Positions 1 through 12,258 are shown, counted from the first letter of the stretch. The stretch: DNA of 64,000 bases from Mikania micrantha (GCA_009363875.1 CM018691.1:45753399-45817398), one strand, 5' to 3'. The notes: generated by a model from the letters alone, not told the origin. Translations and numbers: made by a program.

Positions 1-78
1 TCAGATGTTCAAGGTTTTCATTTTAGTGTGTTAGGTGAAACGCTTAATTATCATTAATAACAATATCATATGCGGTTT
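1..78 (+). repeat. Element O 5' LTR, piece 1
   Basis: Positions 25-78 match the 3' LTR around 38666-38715 (GTGAAACGCTTAATTATC, then the CATATG-GGTTT stretch). The piece ends in GGTTT (74-78), the target duplication of solo LTR S. The first ~24 bases do not resemble the short 3' LTR at the same place. They look more like long-form LTR H, so the 5' LTR may be the long form. Confidence 0.75.
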
Positions 79-1794
79 TGATGCGAGCGGTCAGTATACT
101 AAAAACAGAACTAAATTTAATCTAATTAACCTAAGCTAAAGACACCAAATCTAATCCTAGACCTATACTTAACCTAAACACCTAGTAATAATCGGAAAAC
201 CTAAACTAGACCGCTCCTAAGGCAAGTGTACCTGTCGGGTGCAGAATAGCTGATGGAAGTCCGGATATCGAACCACGGACACTAGTGTGGCAAACTAACC
301 TAGACTGTAAACTTAACTAAAGTAAAAGAGGGGGTTTTGGTGCAACTGATAACCTAATCAGACAGGATTTGACTAAGTGAACTAAACTACAGCTATACTA
401 AGAATAGCAACACTAAAACTGAAACTGAATCTGGAATCTGAATATGATGAGGAAAACAGGTGTACCAAGGCTGGGAATCAAAAGTGTGACAGATGCTGAT
501 CTGGACTGATTTACTAAGGATGAAGACTAGGATCTTAATGAACAGACCTAAAATTACCTAAAGGGGACCCAGATCAGATACCAGGCAACTCCAATAGAAA
601 TCCTAAGTCTGTAATGAATATACTAGTCAGTCGGGTATCCTCCCAGACTCCCCGACATGCATTTGCACTCTAACTGGTGGATCACCTCCCGGATTTCTCC
701 ACCAATTTGCATCCTAAGATACTAGAGAGTCATAAAGTTGAAAACTTTAACATGGATTGACACTTACACTAAGTAGATCTAAGACAACGCCCTCCCGGGT
801 CGTTTAACTCAAAATTCCCAAGTGTAAGAGACCAACCATCTAACCTATCACCTCCCGGATTTCTAGGATAGGTTACAAATGCAAATAACTATATTTAATG
901 AAGTCTAATCCTATGGAATGTGATCAACAACCCATAAACTAACCTAAAACACAAAGTAGTAGGCCTAACATGCATCTATGTGTGGAAAGACATTCCTAAA
1001 CACATGTGGATCAAACATACACCAAATATAATCATTCAACATCTGTACTAATCATCAAAGTTTCAAGCTTTACAACTGATTACAAAGCAAACATCATCAT
1101 TAAGCATAAATCAAGTCCAAAATCATCAAAGTTCACAACTTTATCATCCCAAACCTAGGTACAACCATAGATCTAGCCACAAATCATAACTACAGTAGCT
1201 AAACAAGTCTGAACAAAGTCTAGAAACATTAAAAATCCAAACTTTAAACTAAGAACATGAAAAGTAAAGAGAAATACTCAAGATCTAGCTCCTTCTTCAC
1301 TCTAACAAGCCCTAATCAAGCCAAATACTCCATGGTTAAGCTCCAGCTGCTCCAAGGTTTGATTAGGGTTCCAAATATGCAGAAGATCGTCCCAAAAGCG
1401 GCTGGAATGCGATCCATTTATAGAGGGCTTGAAATTAGGGTTTTAGGCCAAAAAAACCATCTTAGGCGCATAGCCTAGCGCTGATAAGGGTGTGGCTAGG
1501 CTATGCGCGCGGAATAAATGTAAAAATGCGCCAGATGCTGCCAGGCGCATAGCCTAGCGCTGACAAGCCCCACGCTAGGCTATGCTCCTAGGGCAATTTT
1601 TCCACATTTCTTTGTAATTGCACCCGCATTTGATTCCGACGCCCGTTTGCCTTCATTTCCGCTCCTCCGGGACACATTCCTGCACAAAAACAATAAAATG
1701 TAAAAAGGAAATAAAATCGACTCGAAATATATACAAAACTACCGAAAACCGACTCGAATATGTACGAAAACGGATGTGTTAAACTAACACATCA
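79..1794 (-). mobile_element. Solo LTR S inserted in the LTR of element O
   Basis: The 1716-bp segment begins TGATG and ends CATCA (TG...CA with a 5-bp inverted end). It is flanked by a perfect 5-bp duplication GGTTT at 74-78 and 1795-1799. No coding domain is present, so a solo LTR is the simplest reading. Minus orientation is inferred from a TATA-like CTATAAATGG on the minus strand near 1415-1425. The text around 210-290 and 640-720 (short direct and inverted words around CCTCCCGG) resembles non-coding DNA of Athila/Tat-type elements, but I cannot place the family securely. The small plus ORF 1257-1478 within it is not convincing. Confidence 0.8.
1466..1584. repeat. Two successive palindromes in solo LTR S
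   Basis: GCGCATAGCCTAG at 1466-1478 pairs perfectly with CTAGGCTATGCGC at 1496-1508. The same arm recurs at 1545-1557 and pairs with CTAGGCTATG at 1575-1584. The two hairpins sit upstream of the TATA-like box if the LTR reads on the minus strand. Confidence 0.85.
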
Positions 1795-1811
1795 GGTTTA
1801 CTATGTGATGG
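1795..1811 (+). repeat. Element O 5' LTR, piece 2
   Basis: The 17-bp remnant corresponds to 38711-38727 of the 3' LTR (GGTTT...ATGTGATGG). It lies between the right target duplication of S (GGTTT) and the left target duplication of C (GATGG, 1807-1811). Confidence 0.75.
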
Positions 1812-3436
1812 TGTCACACCCCCACCTCTCATCACCTGAGATGATGTCGCTCGTCACTCTAAGAAGGTTGCGGAAGCATAGTGGTGATGTCTCAGAGATG
1901 AGTGGTGACTTACTTGATCCGATATTATAGCACACAAATGAACTTAAAGTGAATATATTACAAGGATCGTCATTAAATAAACAGTACAGTTTATAAACTA
2001 AGTTTGTTACATGACAACTTATTTAATAACAAACTTATGAAGTGCATCCTCACCCGGTGGTCACTGTCTTCCTGCAAAAGTTTTAAGTTTAAAAATGTCA
2101 GCACAAAGCTGGTGAGTTCGTAAAGTTCATGTTCAACAATATGATATGCAATATAAGTTCTCACAATGTACAGTTCAAGAAAACCATGGGACCCGTATCT
2201 AGTTCCTTTCAGACGTTCTGTTATTGTTCTATAAGGTACTACCCGTCGGTAACATCTTAATGCCTCATTGTCTTAATGTCTATCACAACATTAAGAAGTT
2301 CTAAAAACAGGTAACAAACATTTACACCAAGGGGAGTTGCAGCTCCCGGCAAATGGGTTGTTAGCCGATAGTACTATCATTGTTTTCTGTTCGGCCCCAC
2401 ATGGGTTCACTAGATACAGTTCGGAAATGAGGACTTATAAGTTCTGTGATAGTGTTATGTTCTACAGGCAAAATCCCATGAAATCCACAAGTTCTCAACA
2501 ATAACATGAAATCACGCAGATAACAGTGACACATATCATATAGTTCTGAAAAGTTTCACAGCTACCCCGATGTTTATAAAAGATTAAAAAGAAAATGGGT
2601 TGTACGAAACTCACCTGATAACTTAGAAGTAGCAGAATATCACACAATTGATAGTAATAGAGTGATTCAGCATTTATTTATGTTTCATAAGTTATGTGTT
2701 CTAACTTACTGATTCGATCTTTCTGAACCTCCAATGTCAAAGACATTGTCTTAACAATCATCAAACTGAGGTTAAGTATGCAATTAGTTAATTTAATGTT
2801 ATATCATACAATGTATGATTATGTAGGAACCTACATTGAATTAGGTTCCGAATACAAGATTGATGACACTTTTGATTAATCAGAATAATATCGGATTAAC
2901 CAAATAGTTAATGTTGTTGATTATAATGCTATAACAGTTTCTAGATAGTTTAATGGCTTAGGAATGGTCAATCCTTGTTATTGATTACCCAAATATCATG
3001 AAATATCACAATTTAGCATTAGAATAGGTATAATAACCATGTTTAACATACTAATCTGACTGTTATCATAAACATCAGATAATCATTCCAATGAGTATGT
3101 TAATGATTGGGATTAGTTTAAAACACTTAGATTTAACCTTGCATTTCAAAGATTAACCAAACGAATCACCTACATTGTCATAATCAAATGGCTTAAACCA
3201 TTATAATTATGGGTATATTTCATGCAATCCAGGCATTACAACAGATCAAAACAAGGATTTACCCGTTAAAACATCGTGTTCTTCATTTATAATCAATTCT
3301 AACCATCATCTAGGTAATAATCAACAACCCTAACTATATCATTACGTTCAAAATCAAGATCTAATCAATCATTATCAAGCTGGAAGGTTAAAACGAACCA
3401 TTACCTAATCAGACGAAGTTCTGCGCGTAGAATAGC
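1812..3436 (-). mobile_element. Solo LTR C, left part (interrupted by element A)
   Basis: Starts TGTCACACCCCCAC, a diverged relative of the LTRs of element A, and stops at 3436 where element A begins. The remainder is 14667-15076. The flanking duplication is GATGG (1807-1811) against GGTGG (15077-15081), one mismatch. No internal domain is present, so it is a solo LTR of about 2.0 kb. No protein gene is supported here. Confidence 0.75.
2072..2614 (-). other. Putative intron 2 of LTR C
   Basis: On the minus strand a donor TATCAG|GTGAGTTTCG begins at 2614 and an acceptor CTTTTGCAG|GAAG ends at 2072. The preceding CTCACCAGC...GTGCTGAC stretch is shared with other LTR families of the window. A first donor, AG|GTAATGG-type, lies at 3404. 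Predicted by eye; no transcript evidence. Confidence 0.45.
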
Positions 3437-3712
3437 TGTCACACCCCCACCTCTCGTCACCTGTTGATGATGTCACTGAAACGGGATGATGTCACAAGTC
3501 TCATTCTACTGGTTGCGGAAGCATAGTGGTGATGTCTCTGAGGTGAGGTGTGACTTACTTGAACCGATATCACAGCACACAGATTTACTTAAAATAAATA
3601 TATTACAAGGATTTCGTGAAGACATCAACTTAACAGCTAAGTTTATTACACAATCTAGTACATTTAAGATCAACTAAGTGAAGTGCATCCTCACCATGTC
3701 GTCACCGTTGTC

Positions 3713-4249
3713 CTGCAAAAATGTTAAGTTTAAAATGTCAGCACAAAGCTGGTGAGTTCGACAGTTCAATTTAAAACAATATGATATGATAAGTATGTTC
3801 TCAAAAAGTTCAGTTCTGGATAACCATGGGACCCGTATCTAGTTCCTTTCGGACAGTTGTATGTTGTACGAAGATACTACCCGTCGGTAAATATCCTAAT
3901 GCCTCATGATCTTAATGTCTATCACAAACATTAAGAAGTTGTTATGGAAACAGGTACCAAACATTCACACAAGGGGAGAAGCAATCCTCACAGCAAATGG
4001 GTTGTCAGCCAATAGTACTATCAATGATTCCTGTTCGGCCCCACATGGGTTCACTAGATACAGTTCACAAGATGAGGACTTTTGATACTGTGATAGAGTT
4101 ACTAACGGAAAAATCCCATGAAATCACACAAAAATCACATGAAATCACACAGATATCAGTGATGCATATCATATGTTCAGAAAATGAGTTGCAGAGTTAC
4201 CCCGATGTTTATAAAACAATAAAGAGAAAAGGGGTTGTACAAAACTCAC
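3713..4249 (-). other. Putative intron 2 of the element A LTR
   Basis: The minus-strand donor is AT|GTGAGTTTTG at 4249. The acceptor TTTTTGCAG|GACAACGG ends at 3713, preceded by a CTGAC branch-point-like word. The same pair occurs in the other LTR (donor 13419, acceptor 12893). The arrangement parallels LTRs C, D, E, B and J. Confidence 0.45.
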
Positions 4250-5269
4250 ATGATGTCTCAAAGTAGTAGGAACACTCGCAACTGGTGCTAATAGTGAAAT
4301 TCTGCATTGGTTTGTGTTTAATAAGTTATTTATGTTCCAACTTACTGATTAAATCCTTCTGAACGTCCAATGTCAAAGACATTGGTTTGAAAGTCATCAA
4401 ACCGATATTAGATTATTAATTATTTATTTTAGTGACATATCATACAAGGTATTATAATGTAGGAACCTATACTGATTCAGATTCCCAATACTAGGTTGAT
4501 GACACCCTTGATTAATCAGTATAATCTCAGATTAACCAAATAGTTAATGTTGTTGATTATAATGCTTAAGCAGTTTCTAGACAGTTTAATGGCTTAGGAA
4601 TGATTAATCCTTGTTATTGATTACGCGAATATCATGAAATATCACAATGTAGTATTAGAATAGGTTTAATAACCATGTTTAACATACTAATCTGACTGTT
4701 ATCAGAAACATCAGATAATCGTTCCAACGAGTATGTTAATGACTGTGATTAGTTTGAAACACATGGTTTTCACGTTGCATGTCAAGGATTAATCAAACTA
4801 ATCACCTACATTGTCACAACCAAATGGTTTAAACCATTATAACCATTGTTATGATTTCATGCAAACCGGGCATTACAACGGATCAAAACATGGATTTACC
4901 CGTTAACAGTTCGAGTTTGTCATTTATAATCAATCCTAGCCATCTTCTAGGCAATAATCAACAACCCTAACTATATCATTACGTTCAAAAACAAGATTTA
5001 ATCATTCATTATCAAAATAGATGGTTAGAATGAACCATTACCTAATCTGGCGGAGTTATGCGGGTAACAAGATGATCTTGACTCGTATAAACGTTCCGGA
5101 TGCGATCTAAACGTTCCAGAGGCTTAAAAACAGAGATTTGAGGGGTTGGATGATAAATTTTCGAAGGTGAGAGCTGGTTTCGTCCTTGAGAGATAAGAAT
5201 GAGGATGATGATGAAAATCTGATATTTTAACCATGCTGTCAACTTTTTCCACCGCCACATCCTTCGTGT

Positions 5270-5400
5270 ACCGCGGAGAGAAGAAAAGTAGGCTTCGCGT
5301 ACCGCGAAGAAATCCGGAGAAATCTCAGATATTTTCAATCATCGCGTACCGCGAAGAACCCTTAGCTCCTCCTTAGCGTACCGCGAAGACCATTTTTTTC
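5270..5400. repeat. GCGTACCGCGAAG word block in LTR A
   Basis: Three to four copies of GCGTACCGCGAAG-like words, partly self-complementary, lie upstream of the TATA-like box in element orientation. The other LTR of A has lost most of the block through an internal deletion near 14440-14445. Confidence 0.75.
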
Positions 5401-5598
5401 CATTTTTCGACAGAAACTTCGTTTTGCGATTCCGGACCATCCGTAACTCCGTTTTGTTCGCGGTTTTCGTCCATGTTCCTCATTTTTCGTATACTATCAT
5501 CTTGAAATAATTACAATTGCTAAATCAACATGGATATCAAGCACGATCGAAGGTGCTTACGTCATTGATGACGTAATTCTTCGAATTCAATTGTCACA

Positions 5599-5611
5599 GT
5601 CCCCTCTTGTT
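5599..5611 (-). other. Polypurine tract of element A
   Basis: The minus strand reads AACAAGAGGGGAC directly before the LTR start TGTGACAATT. It matches AACAAGGGGAGAC at the same place in element B. It is the plus-strand primer for reverse transcription. Confidence 0.85.
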
Positions 5612-5661
5612 AGAAAATTTTCGTCTCGAAATTTAGTAGAGACTTACTTGATAACCATTGA

Positions 5662-8600
5662 TCATGCGAATAGGTGTGGGTATTTCTGTTTCATCTGATC
5701 TTCACGTTCCCACGTATATTCTGGTCCACGCTGTGAATTTCATCGAATTTTGACAATAGGTATGCGACTGCGTTTCAGTACCTTCACCCCTCGATCTATT
5801 ACTTCAACTGGTTCTTCTCTGAATTGAAGTTTTTCATCAAATTGGATTTCTTTAAGAGATACTATTAGAGATTCATCAGCTAGGCACTTCTTCAGATTTG
5901 ATACATGGAAAACATCATGAATGTTGCTGAGTTCCGAAGGTAATTCAAGTCTGTAGGCTACTGGTCCGATTCGTTCCAGAATTTTGAATGGTCCTACAAA
6001 TCTTGGTGAAAGTTTACCTCTTTTCCCAAATCTGAAGATGCCCTTCCATGGTGAAACTTTCAACATTACTAGATCACCGATTTGAAATTCCAAGGGTCTC
6101 CGACGGTTATCAGCATAACTCTTTTGTCGATCACGAGCAGCTTTGATTCGTTCTTGAATGAGTGCGACCTTATCAGTTGTTTCTTGAAAGAGTTCTGGGC
6201 CTAAGATTCGATTTTCACCTACCTCTGACCAACAGAAAGGTGATCTACACTTGCGTCCATAAAGTGCTTCAAATGGAGCGCATTGAATACTGGTAGGATA
6301 GCTGTTGTTATATGAGAATTCAACAAGTGGAATATGAACATCCCAGCTACCACCAAAATCAATCACACAGCTTCTGAGCATGTCTTCCAGAGTTTGATTA
6401 GTTCGTTCGGTTTGCCCGTCAGTTTGCGGATGATAAGCTGTGCTCATACTGATTTGTGTGCCCAGAGCATTCTGAAGAGTTTGCCAAAATCGTGATGTAA
6501 ATCGACTATCTCTGTCGGAAATGATAGAGATTGGTACTCCATGTCGAGATACAGTCTCATTAACATAGAGTTTAGCAAGTCGATCCATAGAGTAATCTTC
6601 TCGGATAGGAATGAAATGCGCAGTTTTTGTAAGGCGATCAACGATAACCCATATAGAGTCATGATTTCAAGATGTTCTGGGTGATTTAGTAATGAAATCC
6701 ATAGAGATCTGATCCCATTTCCACATGGGAATCTCCGGTTGTTGTAATAACCCAGAAGGACGTTGATGTTCAGCCTTAACCTTTAAACAAGTTAAGCATC
6801 GACCCATGTATTCTGCTATGTGTTTCTTCATTCCAGGCCACCAGTAAAAATCTTTAAGATCTTTATACATTTTGTCAGCACCTGGATGAATAGCATACCT
6901 GGATTTGTGCGCCTCATCCAAGATGATTGTTCTTGAGTTACCGAATAAAGGAACCCATATTCGGCTTTTGAAATACAACACTCCATCAGTCTTAACTTCA
7001 AGTTTCTTGTCTAATCCCTTCAGTTCCTCAGCAGGATAGTTCGGTGTTTGTAAAGCTTGTTGCTGAGCTTCTTTGATTTGAGGAATTAGACTGGTTTGAA
7101 TAGTCATACCTAGTGCTTTCACACGTAACGGTTTGACTCGTTCCTTACGACTTAAGGCATCAGCTACAACATTTGCTTTCCCTGGGTGATAACGAATTTC
7201 ACAATCATAGTCGTTCAAGAGTTCTACCCATCGCCTTTGTCGCGTATTCAGCATTTTCTGATCTAGAATGTGTTGAAGACTTTTTTGATCAGTGTATATA
7301 ATACACTTAGTTCCATACAAATAGTGTCTCCAAATCTTGAGTGCAAACACCACTGCACCAAGTTCTAGATCATGAGTGGTATAGTTCTTTTCGTGTACTT
7401 TTAATTGTCGAGAAGCGTAAGCAATCACTTTATCATTCTGCATTAACACACACCCAAGACCTTGACGAGAAGCATCACTGTACACTGTGAAGTTATCAAT
7501 ACCTTCCGGTAATGCCAAGATAGGTGCATTGCAGAGTTTGTGTTTCAACAGTTGGAACGCCTCCTCCTGTTGAGAACCCCATATAAACGGTTGATTTTTC
7601 TGTGTCAATGTAGTTAGTGGCAGGGCTATCTTTGAGAAGTTCTTGATAAATCGACGATAATAACCTGCCAGCCCTAAGAATTGACGTATTTCCGTTTGGG
7701 TTCGTGGTGTTTCCCATTGTTCTACAGCTTTAATCTTACTAGGATCCACTTGAATACCATCTTGATTCACTACGTGCCCGAGAAATTGCACTTCTCGTAA
7801 CCAGAACTCACACTTAGAGAACTTGGCATATAATTTTTCGCGTGCCAAAAGTTCTAAGATCAGTTTCAAGTGTTGAGCATGTTCTTGTTGGCTTCAAGAA
7901 TAAATGAGAATGTCATCAATAAAAACAATCACAAACTTATCCAAGTAAGGCCTACATACCCGATTCATCAGATCCATAAAAACTGCAGGTGCATTTGTTA
8001 ATCCAAACGGCATTACTAGAAATTCATAATGCCCGTACCGAATTCGGAATGCAGTTTTAGGAACATCATCTTCATGCACTCGTAATTGATGATACCCAGA
8101 TCTTAAATCAATTTTTGAGAAGTAAGTAGCGCCTTGAAGTTGATCAAACAGATCATCTATACGTGGTAATGGATAACGGTTTTTGATTGTTAGTTTATTG
8201 AGTTCCCGGTAGTCAATACACATCCTGAATGATCCATCATTCTTTTTCACAAAAAGGACTGGTGCTCCCCAGGGTGAGAAACTAGGTCTAATAAAACCCT
8301 TGTCTAACAGTTCTTGCAGTTGACCTGAAAGCTCTTGCATCTCTGAGGGTGCTAAACGATAAGGAGCTTTAGCTACAGGTGTTGCACCTGGAATCAGGTC
8401 AATTCGAAATTCAACTTGTCTCACTAGGGGTAATCCTGATATATCCTCAGGAAAAACTTCAGGAAAATCTTTGACTACTGGAATATCTTCAATCCATTTT
8501 TGTGAAGAACTGTTATTAATCACATATGTTAGAAAGGCCGGACACCCTTTCCGTAAACATTTCTGAGTTTGCATACAAGAAATGATACCAAGTTTTCTAC

Positions 8601-10366
8601 CAGCTCGTTCCCCTTGAACTATCAGTGTATTACCCTCAGGTAATGGAATACGGATCACCTTAGTTTGACATATTACTTCAGCTTGGTTAATAGAAAGCCA
8701 GCTTATGCCGACAACGACATCAAAACTCCCAAGCTCAATAAGAAGTAAATCAATATCGAAAAGATGATCATTCAGATTCAAGGAACATCCTTGAATGACA
8801 CTGTTAGTTTTGATTAACTTGCCATTAGCAAGTTCAATAACGTAAGGAGTTTCTAGTTCTACCGCAGGCAATGAAAGTAATAATGCAAATTTAGGAGAGA
8901 TAAAACTCTTATCTGCCCCCGTATCAAAGAGAACTGATGCATTTAGGTTATTGATTAAGAACGTACCAGTAACAATGTTACCATCGTGTCTCGCCTCGGT
9001 AGCACCAATCTGAAAAGCTCTACCTCTAGCTTTATTCCCCGGATTGGTGTTATTATTGTTTGGACAGTTTCTAATCAAGTGATCAGGACTTCCGCACTTG
9101 TAACATGACCAGTTCATTTGAGTGGTTTGTCGGGATACTTGATTCGGTTGGTGAGCAGGCAAGTTGCAATACTTGGTGTAGTGCCCAACTCTATTACAGT
9201 TGGCACAAGTAGGACACGGTCCAGTATGATGAAATGAACACCGAGTACATTTAGGCGCCTGTCCAACATACGTTTTCCTCTCAGGAATAGCAGCACCATA
9301 GTTTTTCACAGTTTGCTTGCCCTGGCTTGTCTCAGTTGGAGCTTTCGCCTTTGTTTTGCCAAACCACTTTCGTTTGGTACCTTTAGAAACATTTGAGGTA
9401 CCTACATCACTACGGCCCACGACCGTCTGAGTTTTTGTTACCAACATACCACTCCTTACCGCCTCATCGGTAAGCTTAGTGGTCAACAGAATTGCACGTT
9501 TGAGGGTTGTGGGTTCAGCTGCAGTCACCATTCCCCGAATCTGGGGAACCAAACCCTTAATGTACTTCTCGATCAATGCTGCCTCTGTAGGAAACATATC
9601 GGGAAGTGAACAAGTAAGTTCGTGGAAACGATGAGTGTACGCTAAGCAATCAGCCCTGATCATTGAATGATTCCAGAATTCCTTCTGGAGCTTTTGAATA
9701 TCAGTGAGTGGGCGGTACTCTGATCTAATCAAAGTTTTAAATTCATTCCAGCCCATCGAGTCAATTGTAGCTGAGCCCAATGTTTTTGCCTGGGTATTCC
9801 ACCAGGTCAAGGCTGATTCTTTAAAAGACCATGCAGCATAAGACACCTTATGCTCCTCTAAACACTGGCTGATTTTCAGTTTCGTTTCCATTTCCTCAAT
9901 CCACCTTAACAGTCCAGCCGCTCCTTCCTTACCAGTGAAAGTAGGAGGGTTACAAGAAGCGACATACTTATAAGTGCATCCCTGTCGTGGTGGATCAGGA
10001 GCAGTTGTAGTTGTACCGACAGTCCTATTAGTTTCCGCGTTGCCACCAGTAGCATTATGTTTTGTGTGGTTGTGGTCCCCCACCCGAACCCGTAATAACA
10101 TGAGGTTGGTGTTGCATCAAAACACCAAAAGCAGATAGCTGTTCATGCACAATTCGTGCTATCATTGCTTCGTTTGATTCGGATCCACGTGCACCAGCAG
10201 GTGGAACAGAGTTTACTCTCGGGTTCAAGGGTGGAACAGTATTTGTTTCCAGATTAACCGATGGATCTGGATTTGATTCCACATTCACAGGTGGAACTTT
10301 ATTCGGTCCTGCGTTAGTAACGTTCTTGGTAGCTTTCCTGGTTGGTCGACCTCTTTTTGGAGCCAT
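5662..10366 (-). pseudogene. Element A gag-pol polyprotein, disrupted
   Basis: Encodes Gag, aspartic protease, reverse transcriptase, RNase H and integrase with a chromodomain-like tail. The start at 10366 gives MAPKRGRP, followed by a low-complexity P/V/N segment. Visible motifs are CCHC zinc knuckles (about 9070-9250), the protease word DTGAD (about 8925), the RT box FIDDILIYS (about 7900), RNase H (about 7240-7490), the integrase H2C2 finger with CLTC (about 6800), the catalytic SDRDSRF stretch (about 6510) and a tail like GPEYTWERED (about 5700). Breaks are a frameshift in a G-run near 10080 and in-frame TGA codons at 7894-7896, 6667-6669 and 5740-5742. Beyond the frameshift the frame is otherwise continuous from 10101 to the natural stop at 5662. 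The RT and integrase text fits the Tekay/Del clade. It looks non-functional unless suppressed, and could still be transcribed. Confidence 0.92.
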
Positions 10367-10649
10367 AGTTCTGTTCACATACACACAAACTCATGTCAGT
10401 TCAAGAACATTACAGGTATAACCCGTTTGATCACATAAATTCAATCATATTCAGTTACACTGAAATTTATATTGAATTGTGATTATAAAAAGCAAAGTAT
10501 AACTGCATTGATACAGTTCAGATATGATATCAGTCCACAGAAATCACACAAATGTTTGTAGTTATACTCAGTCCTGATAATTCAAAAACATGTCAAAATA
10601 TTACGCAGCTCACAGCCTTGTGACATCAATGTGTTATTATTTACGTGTT
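10367..10649. other. Spacer between gag start and minisatellite
   Basis: No ORF, repeat or recognisable signal was seen here apart from AT-rich leader sequence of element A. Confidence 0.6.
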
Positions 10650-11350
10650 TTTGATATATGATCCTTTAGGACTTTGAAACATTGCCACACAGGATTTTGG
10701 AATGTTGCCTCACAGGACTTTGAAATGTTGTCACACAGACCTTTGATATGATGCCACACAGGACTTTGATATGATGCCACACAGGACTTTGATATGATGC
10801 CACACAGGACTTTGAAATGATGCCACACAGGACTTTGATATGTTGTCACACAGACAGTTGATATGGCGCCACACAGGACTTTGATACGTTGTCACACAGA
10901 CAGTTGATATGGTGCCACATAGGTCTTTGATATGTTGTCACACAGACAATTGATATGGCGCCACACAGGACTTTGATATGTTGTCACACAGACAGTTGAT
11001 ATGGTGCCACACAGGACTTTGATATGTTGTCACACAGACAGTTGATATGGTGCCACACAGGACTTTGATATGATACTACACAGGATTTTGAAAGGTTACC
11101 ACACAGGATTTTGATATGTTTGTCACACAGACACTTGAAGTGTTGCCACACATGACTTTGAAATGTTACCACACAGGATTTTGATATGTTTGTCACACAG
11201 ACACTTGAAGTGTTGCCACACAGGACATTGAAATGTTACCACACAGGATTTTGATATGTTTGTCACACAGACACTTGAAGTGTTGCCACACAGGACTTTG
11301 AAATGTTACCACACAGGATTTTGAAATGTTACCACACAGGATTTTGATAT
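10650..11350. repeat. 23-bp minisatellite in the leader of element A
   Basis: About 30 head-to-tail copies of a ~23-bp unit (consensus on plus strand CTTTGATATGATGCCACACA plus GGA). Middle copies alternate two variants as 46-bp pairs. Around 11107-11310 a 70-bp higher-order unit (24+23+23) repeats about three times. Because 23 is not a multiple of three, the several minus-strand ORFs reading SKSC.ASYQSPVW repeats are artefacts. It lies between gag and the upstream ORF. Confidence 0.93.
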
Positions 11351-11689
11351 TAACACGCAAGTCATACACAACACACCCATCACTCATTACACATATAAAT
11401 ACACAACACAACCATTTTATAAGCATTACCATAGTTTTATACACACATAGTTTTGTTACAACAGTCATGATATCCCAAACCAACTACATATCACTCTAAC
11501 TCTCACACACTCGGGACCTGTATACACCAAAATGTCCCGTACTCACAACCACTGATATACCTATGTCACATCATATGTACAATACGATCGCAACTGCTCA
11601 GTCCCTCGATCACCCCTCACCGCATGAAATACCATAAACAGTCCAACACCATAGCTATAATGACCAACACTATAGCCACACATAGTAGC
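11351..11689. other. Leader spacer of element A
   Basis: A/C-rich sequence with many ACACA words. I see no gene or structured repeat beyond the edge of the minisatellite. Confidence 0.5.
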
Positions 11690-12258
11690 CTAGCCTCTAG
11701 GCTCATCATCTAGAATGCTCCCATCACCACTCCTCTCATCATTATCACTCGCTGCCAAAATGCCGCTATCATCACATGAATCACTGTCCTCCTCATCCTT
11801 TCCTCGATCATAACCCGCCAAGCTTGCGTGCCAGCATCCAGTGCATTCACCTGCTCCATCAACATCAGATGAGAGGTGATTATCTCCAACACAGTGGTAC
11901 GTGTGTCCTCCACAGTAGCACGAGACTCCTGTAACTCTAGGCGAGTCCCCTGAAGATCTAAAGTCACCTGGCGAAGCTGCGCCCTAAACTCCGCCTACTG
12001 TGAAGATTCTCCTACCTCATGTATGATGTCTGGCTCGTCTCTAGGCGCCATATGACGTCTAGGAGGAAGACCTGTCGTCTTGCGAGCTTGGCCTCGCATC
12101 CGCCTCAACCCGTCCCAGACGAGAATCCTAGGAGGAGAAGCACTCAGCCTCATATCAGCGGGAACATTCTCAGCAGGTAGCTGAGAATGTCTAGATGAAA
12201 CAGGTGATGCTGGTAGTGGTGGTGTAGCTGGCACAGGTGCTGGTGGTATATCGGCCAT
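11690..12258 (-). pseudogene. Extra ORF upstream of gag in element A (unknown function)
   Basis: Starts with ATG at 12258 and opens with a proline/alanine-rich segment (MADIPPAPVPATPPLPASPV), then a basic stretch with RRMRGQARK. It meets one in-frame TAG at 11995-11997. The same frame continues into a helix-prone, probable coiled-coil segment (LQGTRLELQESRATVEDTRT, about 11955-11895). Near 11795 a frameshift separates it from an acidic D/E/S-rich tail in the next frame that ends at a TAG at 11690-11692. Read through, it would be a protein of roughly 190 residues with P-rich, basic, coiled-coil and acidic sections. It lies between the primer site and gag, where Ogre-type elements carry an ORF1, but I see no similarity to a named family. 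It could be a captured host fragment. Function unknown. Confidence 0.6.

Larger units (their letters stand above)
3437..5598 (-). repeat. Element A 3' LTR (2162 bp)
   Basis: On the plus strand it runs from TGTCACACCCCCAC to AATTGTCACA. In element orientation that is TGTGACAATT...GGGTGTGACA. In element order it holds a block rich in GCGTACCGCGAAG (5270-5400), a TATA-like TTAAAATATC near 5225, a possible first splice donor at 5041 (TTAG|GTAATGG) and a second donor/acceptor pair at 4249/3713. The 89-residue plus ORF at 3997-4266 recurs in the other LTR simply because LTRs are copies. Confidence 0.9.

Noticed and set aside
3997..4266. 89-residue ORF also found at 13167-13436
   Set aside because: It is present twice only because both LTRs of element A carry it. 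No start context or domain, and antisense to the element.
10637..11483. Several minus ORFs with repeated SKSC.ASYQSPVW text, and a CRISPR-like look
   Set aside because: They are translations of a 23-bp minisatellite with no spacers between units. The frame changes from unit to unit.
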